Assembly (NCBI GenBank): GCA_029379385.1
Contig: CM055607.1
Coordinates: 8,928,001 to 8,992,000, forward strand
Reading direction: 5' to 3'
DNA length: 64,000 bases
From: Quillaja saponaria
Taxonomy: Eukaryota > Streptophyta > Magnoliopsida > Fabales > Quillajaceae
Part shown: one piece after another, positions 52,798 to 64,000 of the stretch
How positions within the stretch are numbered: position 1 is the stretch's first letter
Layout of the letters: each line of letters begins with the position of its first letter
Position numbers and translations under genes: made by a program
The notes under the pieces: model-generated
Told to the model about the DNA's origin: nothing
Seen by the model: the letters and a program-made list of their open reading frames with translations, nothing else
Database searches by the model: none

Positions 52798-54883
52798 CTA
52801 CAAAAAATGACCCCCTGTACCACATGGGCGTGACATTCTCCTCCTTGCCGGGTTTGGCCTAGGTGGTCCATCAGCCCTGTCACCAAGATCTTCTGAGGGA
52901 GGTATGTCATCAGCACCGCTAAATCCTTCCTCAGCTTGCACACCTGAATCCATACATGGGTCATATGATGCATGTGTATTACTATACTGAAAGTATGGCA
53001 CCTGCGATATGGGAGAGTTAAAAACCTCGCTTGATTGCTGTGCAAAGTCCGGCATAAGCTGATGATACATAGATGAACTACTAGTCATATAAGGAGGTGG
53101 AGACATTGCTGGAGATGGAATATACACATCTGATGGTCGGACATCAGCATCAACACGTCCATAAGAAACCGACGGTCCAGGGACATCAGTTCTACTGCGT
53201 CTGCGACGTTGTGATGACAATGATGATGATGATGTCGAATGAGTAGAATGGGAAGGAGCTGGATCAGTATGGATAAGATAAACTCGTGTAAGATATCTCC
53301 TACTGATATGTCTATACCACTCATTGTACTCGGTTGTATGAGCAGCATGACCATGTGCAACTCCCAGAACATCACTTATCTGGACCAGATTGTATCTCAT
53401 GCCCCAAATGGCTATGTGGTTAGCATGTAGCCAACGGTAGTCTGTGACGCCCCGTCCCCGAAGATCAAATTTGTGCAAGGTTTGATTGGCCTCAATGTCA
53501 GTAGGGTTTTCTGGTATAGGTTGCTGATATCCAAACTGATGCATTACCCTATCCACTTTATGATACTTAACAATATGAAAATATATTAAGGGTACTTTAG
53601 CAACCCAAATATGCTGGTCTCGATAACAATAGTTTGGTATCAGATGTCTCAGCTCATCATCAATGTATGACAGTGATATGAACTGCAATCCAAAAACAGT
53701 GTCAATATTTTAATAAATAAAATATTACAACATGAATATGTTAAATGATACATAGATATAAGATACACAGATATAAGATACACTTGTAATTACCTGGTCT
53801 GCTAACATCTTGTCCAGCATCTCCCTATACCAAGACATCACATTATGGCCGATTTGAGTTACTTAGAACTTTACTCTCCACTTGCAAGTAATTAAAAATG
53901 TCAATTACAAGTCATTTACATACCACACATTATAAGCAAATGCATAAAACTAATAATTTTACAAACCTCGCGCCTAAATGACAAAGATTATCCCACTGGA
54001 ATGTCTGTCTCCCTCCTCGGTGCGAGAAAGGGTAGTCTCTCCTATGCCTATACCTGGAGTAATATCAAAGGTCCAGCAATTTAGAAGCATCAACGTGAGT
54101 GGCATGTCACATCTCCCTGTACAACCATGCCAGGGAGGCACTGCCCCAGTTGTACTGTCCTGCGACATATAGGTTTTCCAGCAAAGATAAGAAACAAATG
54201 TGCACATGTGTACTCGTTTTATTGGTGAATAACAATCCACCCATCAGCTGTAATATATAAGCTCGTGCATATCTCTACGTTGTAATATCATCACCATCGG
54301 CTGGGAAATTCTGAAATGTCAATCCTAACAAGCTCATTTTCAATGTGTTACCCTTAACAGCTGTAGCAGGGGGCACAACTCCTAATAATTGCTTGCACTC
54401 AGTTGCGACGTCAGCACCAACTAGGCCAGAGATAGGCTCACCGTCAACAGGTAAACAGAACAAAATACTAACATCCTGTAGTGTAATGGTGGCCTCACTG
54501 TGCGGCAGATGAAATGTGTGAGTCTCCGGCCTCCATCGCTCGACTAAAGCTGTCACAAGGTGCCAATCAAGCGAAATAAACCCCACCCTGATCACACTGC
54601 CAAAACCTGCCATGGTCATGTACTCCAATACTCGAGGATTAATATTATTAAGAATCTTTCGGATGAACATCGCCTCCCTCCGACGGTATCTCAAGACATA
54701 GACCTCGCTCTAAAATTTTAAAAACATATTAGTAAGAACATTTCCTCTAATAAAATGAATTTGAAAAATTAAAGGTAAATCGATTTGTTATTTACATACC
54801 TCGTGATCCGCGAAAACTCTAACGGATCGATGACTATCGTGTAGTCTAAGGACTGAAATATCTACTGGGACAACGGGATCCAT
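52798..54883 (-). pseudogene. Plant mobile domain (PMD) gene carried by the MULE, broken
   Basis: Resembles the transposon-derived plant mobile domain family (MAIN/MAIL1-like and transposon PMD-C). Exons seen: 54800-54883 (MDPVVPVDISVLRLHDSHRS), about 54275-54711 with the PMD core (TFHLPHSEATITLQDVSILF, LPVDGEPISG) running on to about 53980, a short exon with left edge at 53794 (HNVMSWYREMLDKMLADQ), and a long last exon 52798-53682. The last exon has PMD residues (WVAKVPLIYFHIVKYHKVDRVMHQFG split over several stretches) and a low-complexity Ser/Pro-rich, Arg-rich tail. The core exon is broken by an in-frame TAG near 54275 and a TGA and frameshifts near 54080-54110. The first and last exons are open. 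In the host, relatives act in silencing and genome stability; in transposons the role is unknown. It lies downstream of the transposase on the same strand. Confidence 0.8.
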
Positions 54884-55179
54884 GAATCTGCATAACAAAA
54901 GACAAATAAAATATAATGTTAATATGCATACATAACAATAATGTTACGATTTAATGTAGTGGGGAAAGACTTAGATAAAATGGCAAATTCTTGAAAAATT
55001 CTTAATAATATTACAATAATACACGACAATAATGTTTATAAATTTCAAAATAATTTTACATGACATGTGAGGGACATAATGCCTAATATCTACATAATAA
55101 AAAACTAGAAACAAATACATAAATAGGAAAACTCTTACATTTACATTAAAGTAAGGAATGCGATAATGGAACTTGTCTT

Positions 55180-57626
55180 TTAAGATCGTGTAATGTTAGG
55201 ACAATTTTTACGATTGTGTCCCTCCTGCCTACATAAACCACACCTATGTTGCCTCGAGGACTCTGTAATGTCCATCTCATTATGAATTCGATGTGTTTTC
55301 GGCCTACCCTTCTTTCGCAATTTAGACATGTCGGGAACCACATGGGAGAACTGGAATTCCGGCCAATAGTCATCGTGCATCATTGGGTTGAATTGTGGAG
55401 TGTATACAAGCTTCCTGATTTCTCAGTTTATACCACTCCCCAATAAAATCGTTATAGTTCAGATGCATGCTTGCATAAGCTGCTATAACATGCGAGCACG
55501 GGAGAATGTATTGCTGGGGTTTGTTGCATGTGCAAGTTCTTTCATTTAAATACACAGTATGCTGGTTGCCGCCCTTTCGGGCTTACCATCCACGAAATTG
55601 TATCTTTATTTCAATTATCCCCAAACTAGGTATGAAACTGTCTCAACTCATGTCCACCTGCTCTCTCTGCCCAATTTTGGATTTTTTCTATAGTGTCGGT
55701 TGTGTATTGATTGCCAGCATTTAGCTGAGCATTAATGTACGCCCGATGTTTCATGAAATATTTAACACACCGGTAAAATGTCAACCGCAACAGTGCAGTG
55801 ATTGAGACTTGTCGCGCTCCCTTCAAGACATTGTTCATACACTCCCTTAAATTCGTGGTCATGAAGTCAAAGCGGTGACCTCCGTCATGTGCCAATGCCC
55901 ACTGCTCTAAAGGAATTCTACCAATCCATGCAGCATAGTCAGAGTCCAAGCGAATAAACTTCTCGAAATATTTATCGAATTTGCGTTTTTGAGTTTGACT
56001 CGTAGTGTGGATGAGGAGATTCTTTGTTTTCATATTCTTGTGGGTCTTATGAAAATTGCTTGTAATATGCCTAATATAAAAACGGTGATAACCATAAGGC
56101 TCAGTCCAGCCATTCCGAGGATATGAAGCAGCAACAATTATCCCGGCATGACGATCAGATATTAAGCAAATACACACCCGTTGCAGTTACATGCATGCGA
56201 ATCAAACTTAAAAACCATCTTCAACTATCTGTGTTCTCCTCCTCAACAACTGCAAATGCAACTGGAACTAAATTATTGTTACCATCAATAGATGGCCCAA
56301 AAGGAATATGCCGTCAATCTGAAGAATTGGTCTACAATGATGGAAGGTCTCGATAGATGGCCCAAAAGCCCAGAATACTAGTTGGAAAATAACTTGTCCA
56401 GGATTATTAGTTGGGTTCACTTTCCATTCGAATCGCGTGCCGGGATTGGTGACACGAAGTGCATTTAAATATCTAGGAAGCTCATTGTAGAATTCCTCCC
56501 AATTACCAAACACAAGATTTATTGCTTTCTTATTCGCTTTGAATATTTTGCTCAAACTTGAACTATAATGGAAGTGATCTTTTATCATTGTAAGCAACAC
56601 AGCTCCTGCTGTAGTTGAGTCTTCATTGATAGTATTTTTGATATATTCATCAATGATCCCCTTGTCCAGATTATAATGATCCTGAGTCATTCCGCTATAA
56701 ACACAGTTGTGAGCGACATCCAATTTCGTAATCTGAAACTTTTCAAATCTTTTACTAAAATGTCCTCGCAACCTCCACTTGCAACCCTGTTCGTGGAGCT
56801 TGCACCTGATATCTCATGTGTCCTTTTTGGACTCAACGACTATGAAAGCCACGTGGTTCACAATGTGCCAGTATTTAATTGTATTTTTTAACTCGGCCTT
56901 CGTGCTGAACAACATGCCATTGTAAAATTCATTATGCAACTCCCATTGTGCATTTGGAACAATAACAGGGTTTACGGCACGTGCTCTAGCAATGTTCACG
57001 TCCGTGTAAAAGGGATTTGGGACATATTCGGCAAATAAATCTTCTTCAGGAGCCTCGATAATATCATTATCATCCACTTCAATGTTAAAATGAGGATCAA
57101 CGTTCAAATCAGGGATATCTTGTCCATCGCCAATATCTTCTCCAGGCGCTTCTGAATAATTAATCGATGAATGCGACCTAAGAGATGCTAATGCTTCTCC
57201 TACAACATGAGAACTGAGCTGATCATATTGCCGCCTACTGGTGGAGGATTCCATGAATATGTTTTCAGGATTCGGGTCAAGTGTGTCGTGACTCTGAACA
57301 CGAGACAAAGACTCATCATGAAGTGCGTGTCTATGTAAATAAATCTCTAAAATAAATCCAGGGCCTTGCGCACTGGCATGCTGTACAAGATCCTCATAAT
57401 CAGCTACTGTAACTGGACTATAGTGGGTTGAATTATTAATAGTACTTGGACATCGACAAATTATAGTCAGGTACTCTCTTCTTCTATCAACCTTTAAGGA
57501 CTTGCATAAACGAGCATGAAACTCTGCATACTTGATACCCTTGGGTACACGAATGCACTTAACAGGACCTGAATCGTATTCAAGCTCGTTCAAACCAGTA
57601 CGCATCTCTCCATTAATGTAACACAT
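55180..57626 (-). pseudogene. MuDR-type transposase, broken
   Basis: Domain order typical of plant MULE transposases. N-terminal PB1-like region (MCYINGEMRTGL at 57626, CIRVPKGIKYAEFHARLCKS). Then the MuDR DNA-binding domain (LFSTKAELKNTIKYWHIVNH to KLHEQGCKWRLRGHFS). Then the catalytic core with first Asp in PILQIDGIF (near 56310) and second in CLISDRHAG (near 56155). Then a SWIM-type zinc finger (CTCNKPQQYILPCSHVIAAY, near 55460-55530) and a zinc knuckle CGLCRQEGHNRKNC (CX2CX4HX4C, near 55200-55240). Breaks: TGA at 56814-56816 inside the DNA-binding domain (same frame both sides); a frame change with missing residues right after the first catalytic Asp near 56290; a TGA replacing Trp near 56210; and frame loss before the SWIM motif near 55570. 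A longer frame upstream begins only with TTG, so the ATG at 57626 is taken as start. Confidence 0.85.
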
Positions 57627-59224
57627 AATTCCAATTTCTTCAATAATCAAAACTTGCACCTTCAAAATGCTTTAAAATATTATAAAATTTCCTCCTTATA
57701 TTGTTAATGAATTCACAGTATTTTCATAGATTAACTATAGACTACTAATAATAATAAATGATTCAAATTATATTACCCAAATTACTAATTAATTCAAACA
57801 TCACAATTAATTCAAATTAAAACTATCCAAATTACTAATTAATTCAAACAACACAAATTTATTACTTATAATGTATATTTTAAATTAATTATATTAAAAT
57901 ACTATGGATTCATCTTTAAGTTAATTATAAATATTTATTTTTCCTATTATGAATTAATTAAATAATCAAAAATCCCATTACATATTAAAACATAAAAATA
58001 CTATCTATAAATTAATTACAATAAAACATACAAATACGAAAAAATCTATTTATCATAAATATATTACTATAAATTTCCCCAAAAAAAAATTTCATTTATA
58101 AATTAGTCACAAATTTTAAAATAAAATTACGAATACTAACAAAATAATAAAATCACTTTTTATCATAGGTATATTACTTACCATAATTATTATGAATTAA
58201 ATAATTTTTATTTTCGTAATAAATATATTAATTAATTTAAAACTATCAAAATTACTAACTAATTTAAAATTATCAAAATTACTAATAAATATATTAACTA
58301 CATTAAAACATACAAATACAAAAATTATTATTTATTTCAAAACTCATTAAATTACTATTTTAAGGCAAACAAAATTACTAACTAATTTAAATGTCACAAA
58401 ATTACTAATTAAATTAAATGTCACGTAATTACTATTTTAAACTTATAAATATTATTTATTAATTTAAACTTTAAAAAGTTAATAATTTATCATATCGTAA
58501 ATATACTAATTATTACAATTATCATAAAAATTACAATTACAACAAATTTTTAATTATAACAAATAATCAAAATTAATATTTCAACAATTATAATATAAAA
58601 CTACTGCAAATATAGGTACATGTATACAATAATAATAAATACAAATTTTTACAAAATAAATATAACTTTATGACTTACCAGGTAATAACCAAATGAGCAA
58701 AAAGTATCAATACCGGCAACATGATTTCAACAATTATCCTAAAAAAAACATAAATAAACTTAGAATAATAGAACATATATATCGTGTAATATTAAATGGT
58801 TTATATAACTTCTATTTATATTTTATTTTAAAAAATTTAAATAGTATACGTAATGTAAATAATTAATAAGTAAATATTACTAATTATAATAAATAATAAA
58901 AATTAAATAATTTACGTAAAAAATTAATTAGTATAGGTAATAAAATTTTCAATAAGAAAATAATTTAAGTTAACTAATAATAATAATAAATTTTTAAATT
59001 AAAATTTGTATAATTTACCAAGACGTGGAGATGATCAAAAGAGGAACAATGTCAAAATATTAAGAGAGAAAATATATGAAAGTGATGAGAATGAAAGAGG
59101 TAACGAGGAATGATGAGAGCGTCTCCTCTGCCTCTGTATTTATAGAGGAGAAGACGCAGATGGTGGATTTTTTGAGGGGGGTCAATTATTTTGTGGGGGG
59201 GGGGGGGGGGGGGGAGGGGGGGGC
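57627..59224. other. AT-rich subterminal region of the MULE
   Basis: About 1.6 kb of nearly pure A/T with degenerate repeats of ATTACTAATTAATTCAAA (57780-58450). No coding sequence. It ends in a G-rich tract just inside the right inverted repeat. Confidence 0.7.
59196..59223. repeat. Poly-G tract
   Basis: Nineteen G (59196-59214), one A, then eight G, immediately inside the right MULE inverted repeat. Long G runs can form quadruplexes and are error-prone in sequencing, so the exact length is uncertain. Confidence 0.85.
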
Positions 59225-59599
59225 CGATGCAGGCTACCCTGCAGTGTGCAGGGTAGCCTGCAAAGCTGGAGACTACCCTGCAGTGGGCAGGATAGGGGCC
59301 GGTCTGAAATCGGCTTTTCAAAAGCCGGTTTCAGACAAGAGTTTGTCCCCCCGCGCGGGGCCCGTGGGAGACAAAGGCATGTTGAAACCGGCTTTTGAAA
59401 AGCCGGTTTCATCCTCCACTCGCGCGCCACGCGCGAGTGCGTGAACTGGGAAAGAAAATGACTTGACATGTCAGGTAGGACCCAGAAACCGTGTTTTGAA
59501 AACACGGTTTCAGCATTTACCCCATTTTGGCTATTATAGTAAAAAATTTACCATTCTGTCAAAAAATTTTGGGACTTGGACCCTTCTGTCCAAAAGTCT
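59225..59599. repeat. MULE right terminal inverted repeat
   Basis: About 375 bp, inverted relative to 51740-52074 and about 40 bp longer because of an extra CTACCCTGCAGTGGGCAGG-type segment near 59270-59290. Contains 27-nt palindromes at 59306-59332, 59384-59410 and 59485-59511 and a CTCGCGCG/CGCGCGAG hairpin near 59418-59436. Confidence 0.9.
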
Positions 59600-59705
59600 T
59601 GCTTCCTCTTGGTTTCCAGATTTTGTACGAGTCATATAAGAAAAATGAAAGTCCTGAGGTTTACTCAAACAAACTTTTCCTGGCCTTCCAAACGCAATAA
59701 GCTGC

Positions 59706-59771
59706 TATAAAAAGAAAGACATCTTTTTGTATGGACCAACAATTAGAAAGTTGAATCTTAGTATAAAAAAA
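59706..59771 (+). promoter_or_regulatory. Candidate TATA elements of the GST gene
   Basis: TATAAAAA at 59706-59713 and TATAAAAAA at 59762-59770, about 118 and 62 bp before the ATG at 59824. Both fit a plant TATA box. They lie within 165 bp of the MULE end, so anything further upstream of the promoter is now transposon DNA. Confidence 0.35.
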
Positions 59772-59793
59772 GAACAATTAGAAAGTTGAATCT
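59738..59793. repeat. 21-bp direct repeat in the GST promoter
   Basis: AACAATTAGAAAGTTGAATC plus T occurs at 59738-59758 and 59773-59793, 35 bp apart, straddling one of the TATA-like elements. Confidence 0.85.
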
Positions 59794-59823
59794 CACAAAG
59801 GTTTTGCGAGTCTCAGAAGCAGA

Positions 59824-60693
<870 letters not shown>

Positions 60694-61883
60694 TAAAGCA
60701 TGAAATCTGCTTTTTACCTCTGGCTGCTACCGAAGTGGAAACTATTAGCAATGTTATACTGTTGTGAATTTGCTTTTCTTTCATTTTGATCATCTCAAGA
60801 TCATATGTATCATCATTGCCATGTAATGAGAGCTAAATTAGCTTACTGTTCATAAAATCTTTCAGTCACCAATATTCTGCTTCTGCATATATCTCAAATA
60901 TGATTAACGACCCACCATTTTTCTCCCATTTCCATGATATATTGGTTGAAGCTACAAAAGATTGAGCCTACAGAAGATGCAGTTAAATTCAGGCAAAACT
61001 CCTCTTCCCTGAGGTAAAATTTAAGAATTAGTCTATTTGCACACCTTGTTACTGCTTTGAAGTTGATGGTAACTTGTTTTCAGTAATCAGTACAAGTTAT
61101 CACAGGACAAGAAGCTTGATGACTTTTCATGTTTCTATACATCTCTACATCCTTCCCAACGAAACAATGGTGAGTGCTTTACCAGAAGACAGAGATAGAT
61201 GCATTCTTTGGTACTATCCGAAAGCAGAAAACCTCCAAATAATCGGAGGCAGTTGGATGAGAGACTAGAAGATGACTTCGCTTCTGTCGTACAACTGAAA
61301 AGATGAAGGAACAGTGATTCAGGGAATAAACTTACAACTTGAGATTCTAAATCATTTGAAATAATTGATCAGGGTGGAGAATATAAGAGACGGAGAAACA
61401 GAGGAGGGTCAGAATAGATATGAGGGATTTGTTACAATGTAGTTGTGAAGTTGTAGTACCCAAAAGTGCTAGAGTTTGTTGGGGCCTTACAGAACTTGAT
61501 GCACCAGAATACAAAAGAAGTAAATGGAGAGTTAGAAAATGGGAAGTGAAAGAAGATCCCCTACTAGGTCTCAAGCAGGCCGCTGCTTCCAGGAATTTGG
61601 CTGGATGTCCACAACTATGAACAAACAGGGCTAACAAATTAAAATTGACTGGAGATGTATTATACTTTTACTTCCTGTTTGTCTTGATGTGTACAACTGC
61701 ATCAACTCTACCTCTAGATACAAGTATCTACATTTATACATAGGAACATCATGTACAAATATATAACTTATAGCAACTTGGCCTTAAATCAACAGCTTAG
61801 GCTTGTCAGCATCCCTTTTCTTTGGCAGGCCAATATGTAGCTCAAATTCAATAAATAAAAAGAAACATAAAAGACAAAAGAGC
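60694..61883. other. Convergent spacer between the GST and fibrillin genes
   Basis: About 1.2 kb 3' of both genes. An open frame at 61420-61620 shows no known domain. It probably contains both 3' untranslated regions. Confidence 0.55.
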
Positions 61884-63942
61884 TTAAATAAAACTGCCAG
61901 TATTAACACGGCGACATCGACACCAAAATGCAGTTCCCCCACCTCTGCCTCGAGCAACAGCTATTTCCTCATCAACATAAAACCAAATAAAGAAAGGATC
62001 CTTAGTACCGGGTTCCCTGTCGTCTTTCTTCCCTAGGCTGATCTCTAGAGGATTCAAAGGTCCAACTTTAATTTGAATACGCTCAAAAATGAAGGCCAGT
62101 ATTCTCTTCTTCCATGATAATCTGCCTTCGAATGTTAAGCATCCAATTGGCCCAAGATACACTCCATTTTCAATCCTCTTTGCCTGACAATCCAAACAAG
62201 ACTGCTTAGTGTCTAAGTTGATGAAAAGCAATAGAAAATTTACTTCTGGTTCCATTTGATATTTGGACAAATTAGATCAAACTGATTTAATAAATTTGCA
62301 AACAATAAATTGCAAAGAATAAGGCCACACACATTTATCCTCAAATTGATAATTTAAGAATACTTATTTGCATGAGTGGAATCCAAGGGGACATGAGTGG
62401 AATTGAAGGGGAAGCTGAGATGATACCTGTCTTGGAAATTAGAGGCTTTACCAACACCGGCAAAAGAGCATTTTCCAACTGAAGTGTATGAGGAAGGGGT
62501 GACTAACAATAACAACATAGCTGGTATTTGCACTTGAGCTAAAACATGTAGATATACCCATAAATATATATACTAATCAGTACACCTTTAACTCCTAATC
62601 AACTTTCTCAACAACATCCTAGCCTTCTCTTTAGTCCCTAATGAAGTGTATATTCAGTGAGTTATTTCAAACAAATTTACTGTCCACATTGAGATAAGGA
62701 GGCAGAGAGGGGATTGGTTTTCAGACATTAATATTGGTTAAATTTCCCTTATAACCAATACATACTCGTAAAGAAAACACAAGACAATATACAAACTTAT
62801 CAATATCATAGACAACTTCAGTTCAGAAGGAGGCAACAAAAGCTTGGAGATTGGGCTGGAAGTAAGTTTGTGGAAACAGCTTTAGAAAATCAGAACCAAC
62901 ATCAGGTTCCTAGGAGAATCAGAACCACATCTCTCTAAAGAAGCTGTAAGTCTGAGGTTTTGACTGGAAAGAAAACTACTAATAACATACATTGCAAGTA
63001 GTTTTTTAGTTTTGAAGATATTGAAAGTATTTGGAAGTGGACAGAGAAGCCTTCCAAACACAAGGGTACTCTCATACTTCTTTCTTGTTTTTATCATCTT
63101 TATAAATGCTTCAGAAATGAGAACATAGATAGAAAAGACTTACAGCAGCATCAAACCTCTGAACAGCTGTAAGAGGGAAGTATCTACCACCCTTTAGTTG
63201 CTTCTACAGTTTACCATAAAAAGCACAAATCTATAATCAATAATTACAAAATGTTGGAAAGTAGATTAACAATGGCATAAATACGCAGAACAAGAAATAA
63301 AACTGTGTGTAGCAACCTCAGATGTAAAAATAAGCATCCAGGTCCTCCCAGGGGATTCATTCCCGCCAAGTCTTTCAAGAAAACCCGAGGTATCAACTTC
63401 TGCTTTCTCAATCACACTCAGAGCAGAAAGAACCTCTTCTGCTGCTACCTTTCTCGTCTTAGCCGCATTTTTAAGAACTTTCACACTCTCTTCTACTTCC
63501 TAAACAACATTAACAACAAAATCAACAAAAAGTGATTCTGAAATTAACCAAATTTTTTGCAGTAGACTCATTTGAAAGATAGGTTTTTGCCTGTCCATGT
63601 CCAAACACAAGAGATGATAGTATATAAAGATAAAAAAGTCAATATCTTTAGCGTTTCTTACATATTCTAAAGAACAAATAGTCAAAAGCTTACTCTGTTG
63701 AGCTGTTCTTCCTGAACGAGAAGAGGGGTTGAGGTACTTTGCTCTTTATCATCCAGGGTTGCGCTGATTATTGCTCTGGGCAATCTAAGATACAAATGCT
63801 TTGGAGTGGCGACTATGTGTTTTACATGTGCGGGGATTTGGAGTGGAAGCTTTGAGGCTTTGAGGGTTGTACATGAATTTGAAACCAACCAGCTGAATGA
63901 AGAAAATGATAACAAGCAGGACAGTCCTGCTTGTGAGCCCAT
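61884..63942 (-). CDS. Plastid lipid-associated protein (PAP/fibrillin family)
   Basis: Chloroplast fibrillin (PAP) domain protein. Members sit on plastoglobules or thylakoids and bind lipophilic molecules. Four minus-strand exons: 63694-63942, 63317-63499, 63144-63203, 61884-62183; GT-AG, in phase, 263 aa. The first 60 or so residues are rich in Ser, Leu and basic residues with few acids, as in a plastid transit peptide (SCLLSFSSFSWLVSNSC). The body has GRTWMLIFTSE, GGRYFPLTAVQRFDAA, GPIGCLTFEGRLSWKKRILA, and a C-terminal block DPFFIWFYVDEEIAVARGRG with WCRCRRV. My best family placement is the PAP8/fibrillin-6 type, tentative. The ATG at 63942 is chosen as the first Met; the open frame two codons upstream begins only with GTG. 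No defect seen. Confidence 0.85.
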
Positions 63943-64000
63943 GGCCACTCTGGTGAATTGTGACCAGTGGATGGAGGTTTATGTATCTAATCTGAAAGAT

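Larger units (their letters stand above)
51740..59599. mobile_element. Mutator-like element (MULE) with long inverted ends, transposase and plant mobile domain gene
   Basis: 7860 bp. Flanked by the 8-bp direct repeat TGCTTCCT (51732-51739 and 59600-59607; the base before differs, A versus T, so it may have been 9 bp as usual for Mutator). Inverted ends of 335 and 375 bp (51740-52074, 59225-59599) share TTTTGGACAGAAGGGTCC near their tips. Inside, on the minus strand: a MuDR-type transposase (55180-57626) and a plant mobile domain gene (52798-54883), both broken. Subterminal regions (52075-52797, 57627-59224) are extremely AT-rich and contain degenerate short repeats such as TATGATAATTTTAAA on the left and AATTACTAATTAATTCAAA on the right. 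Known: MULE families carrying a plant mobile domain gene have been described in angiosperms. The coding decay suggests this copy cannot move by itself, though its ends may still be recognised. Confidence 0.9.

Noticed and set aside
52770..53430. Several open frames overlapping the PMD last exon on both strands, including a His-rich one
   Set aside because: They are other-frame shadows of the PMD exon; the His-rich string comes from the repetitive Ser/Asp codons.
61420..61620. 66-codon open frame between the GST and fibrillin genes
   Set aside because: No known motif; lies where two 3' untranslated regions should be.

Overview
The window is nuclear DNA from a flowering plant, almost certainly a eudicot. 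The evidence is intron-containing genes with GT-AG borders, AT-rich spacers, plant-only families (GT61 glycosyltransferase, CDKD kinase, tau-class GST, plastid fibrillin, plant mobile domain) and a Mutator-like transposon. The gene set would fit a woody rosid such as Citrus, but I cannot fix the species. Coordinates of spliced genes come from my own reading of splice borders and reading phase.

Layout. 508-2526 (+): remnant of a DExH3-type RNA helicase gene that kept both ends, including a C-terminal double-stranded-RNA-binding domain, and lost the helicase core. 5.4-19.8 kb: a tandem segmental duplication, each copy carrying one GT61 gene on the minus strand (6268-8802 and 14162-15865). The first copy has four extra in-frame 81-nt exons in its stem region. 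23.5-45.0 kb (+): a cluster of four MATE transporter genes. The first two are recent tandem copies, the third is a pseudogene and the fourth is intact. The second MATE gene has a transposon in its last exon that supplies a new C-terminus. The fourth has a 1.47-kb transposon in its first intron.

45.9-51.0 kb (-): an intact seven-exon CDK-activating kinase gene (CDKD). 51.7-59.6 kb: a 7.86-kb Mutator-like element with long GC-rich inverted repeats, a decayed transposase and a decayed plant mobile domain gene. It lies in what was a spacer of about 0.9 kb between the divergent CDKD and GST promoters. 59.8-60.7 kb (+): tau-class GST gene with a one-base frameshift. 61.9-63.9 kb (-): intact four-exon plastid fibrillin (PAP) gene.

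The genes do not form one pathway. The window shows local tandem duplication followed by divergence (GT61, MATE) and repeated reshaping by DNA transposons. I found no tRNA, rRNA or CRISPR array and no clearly new multi-gene system. The most original signals are the exon array in the first GT61 gene, the transposon-derived MATE tail and the compensated palindromes in the Mutator-like element's ends.
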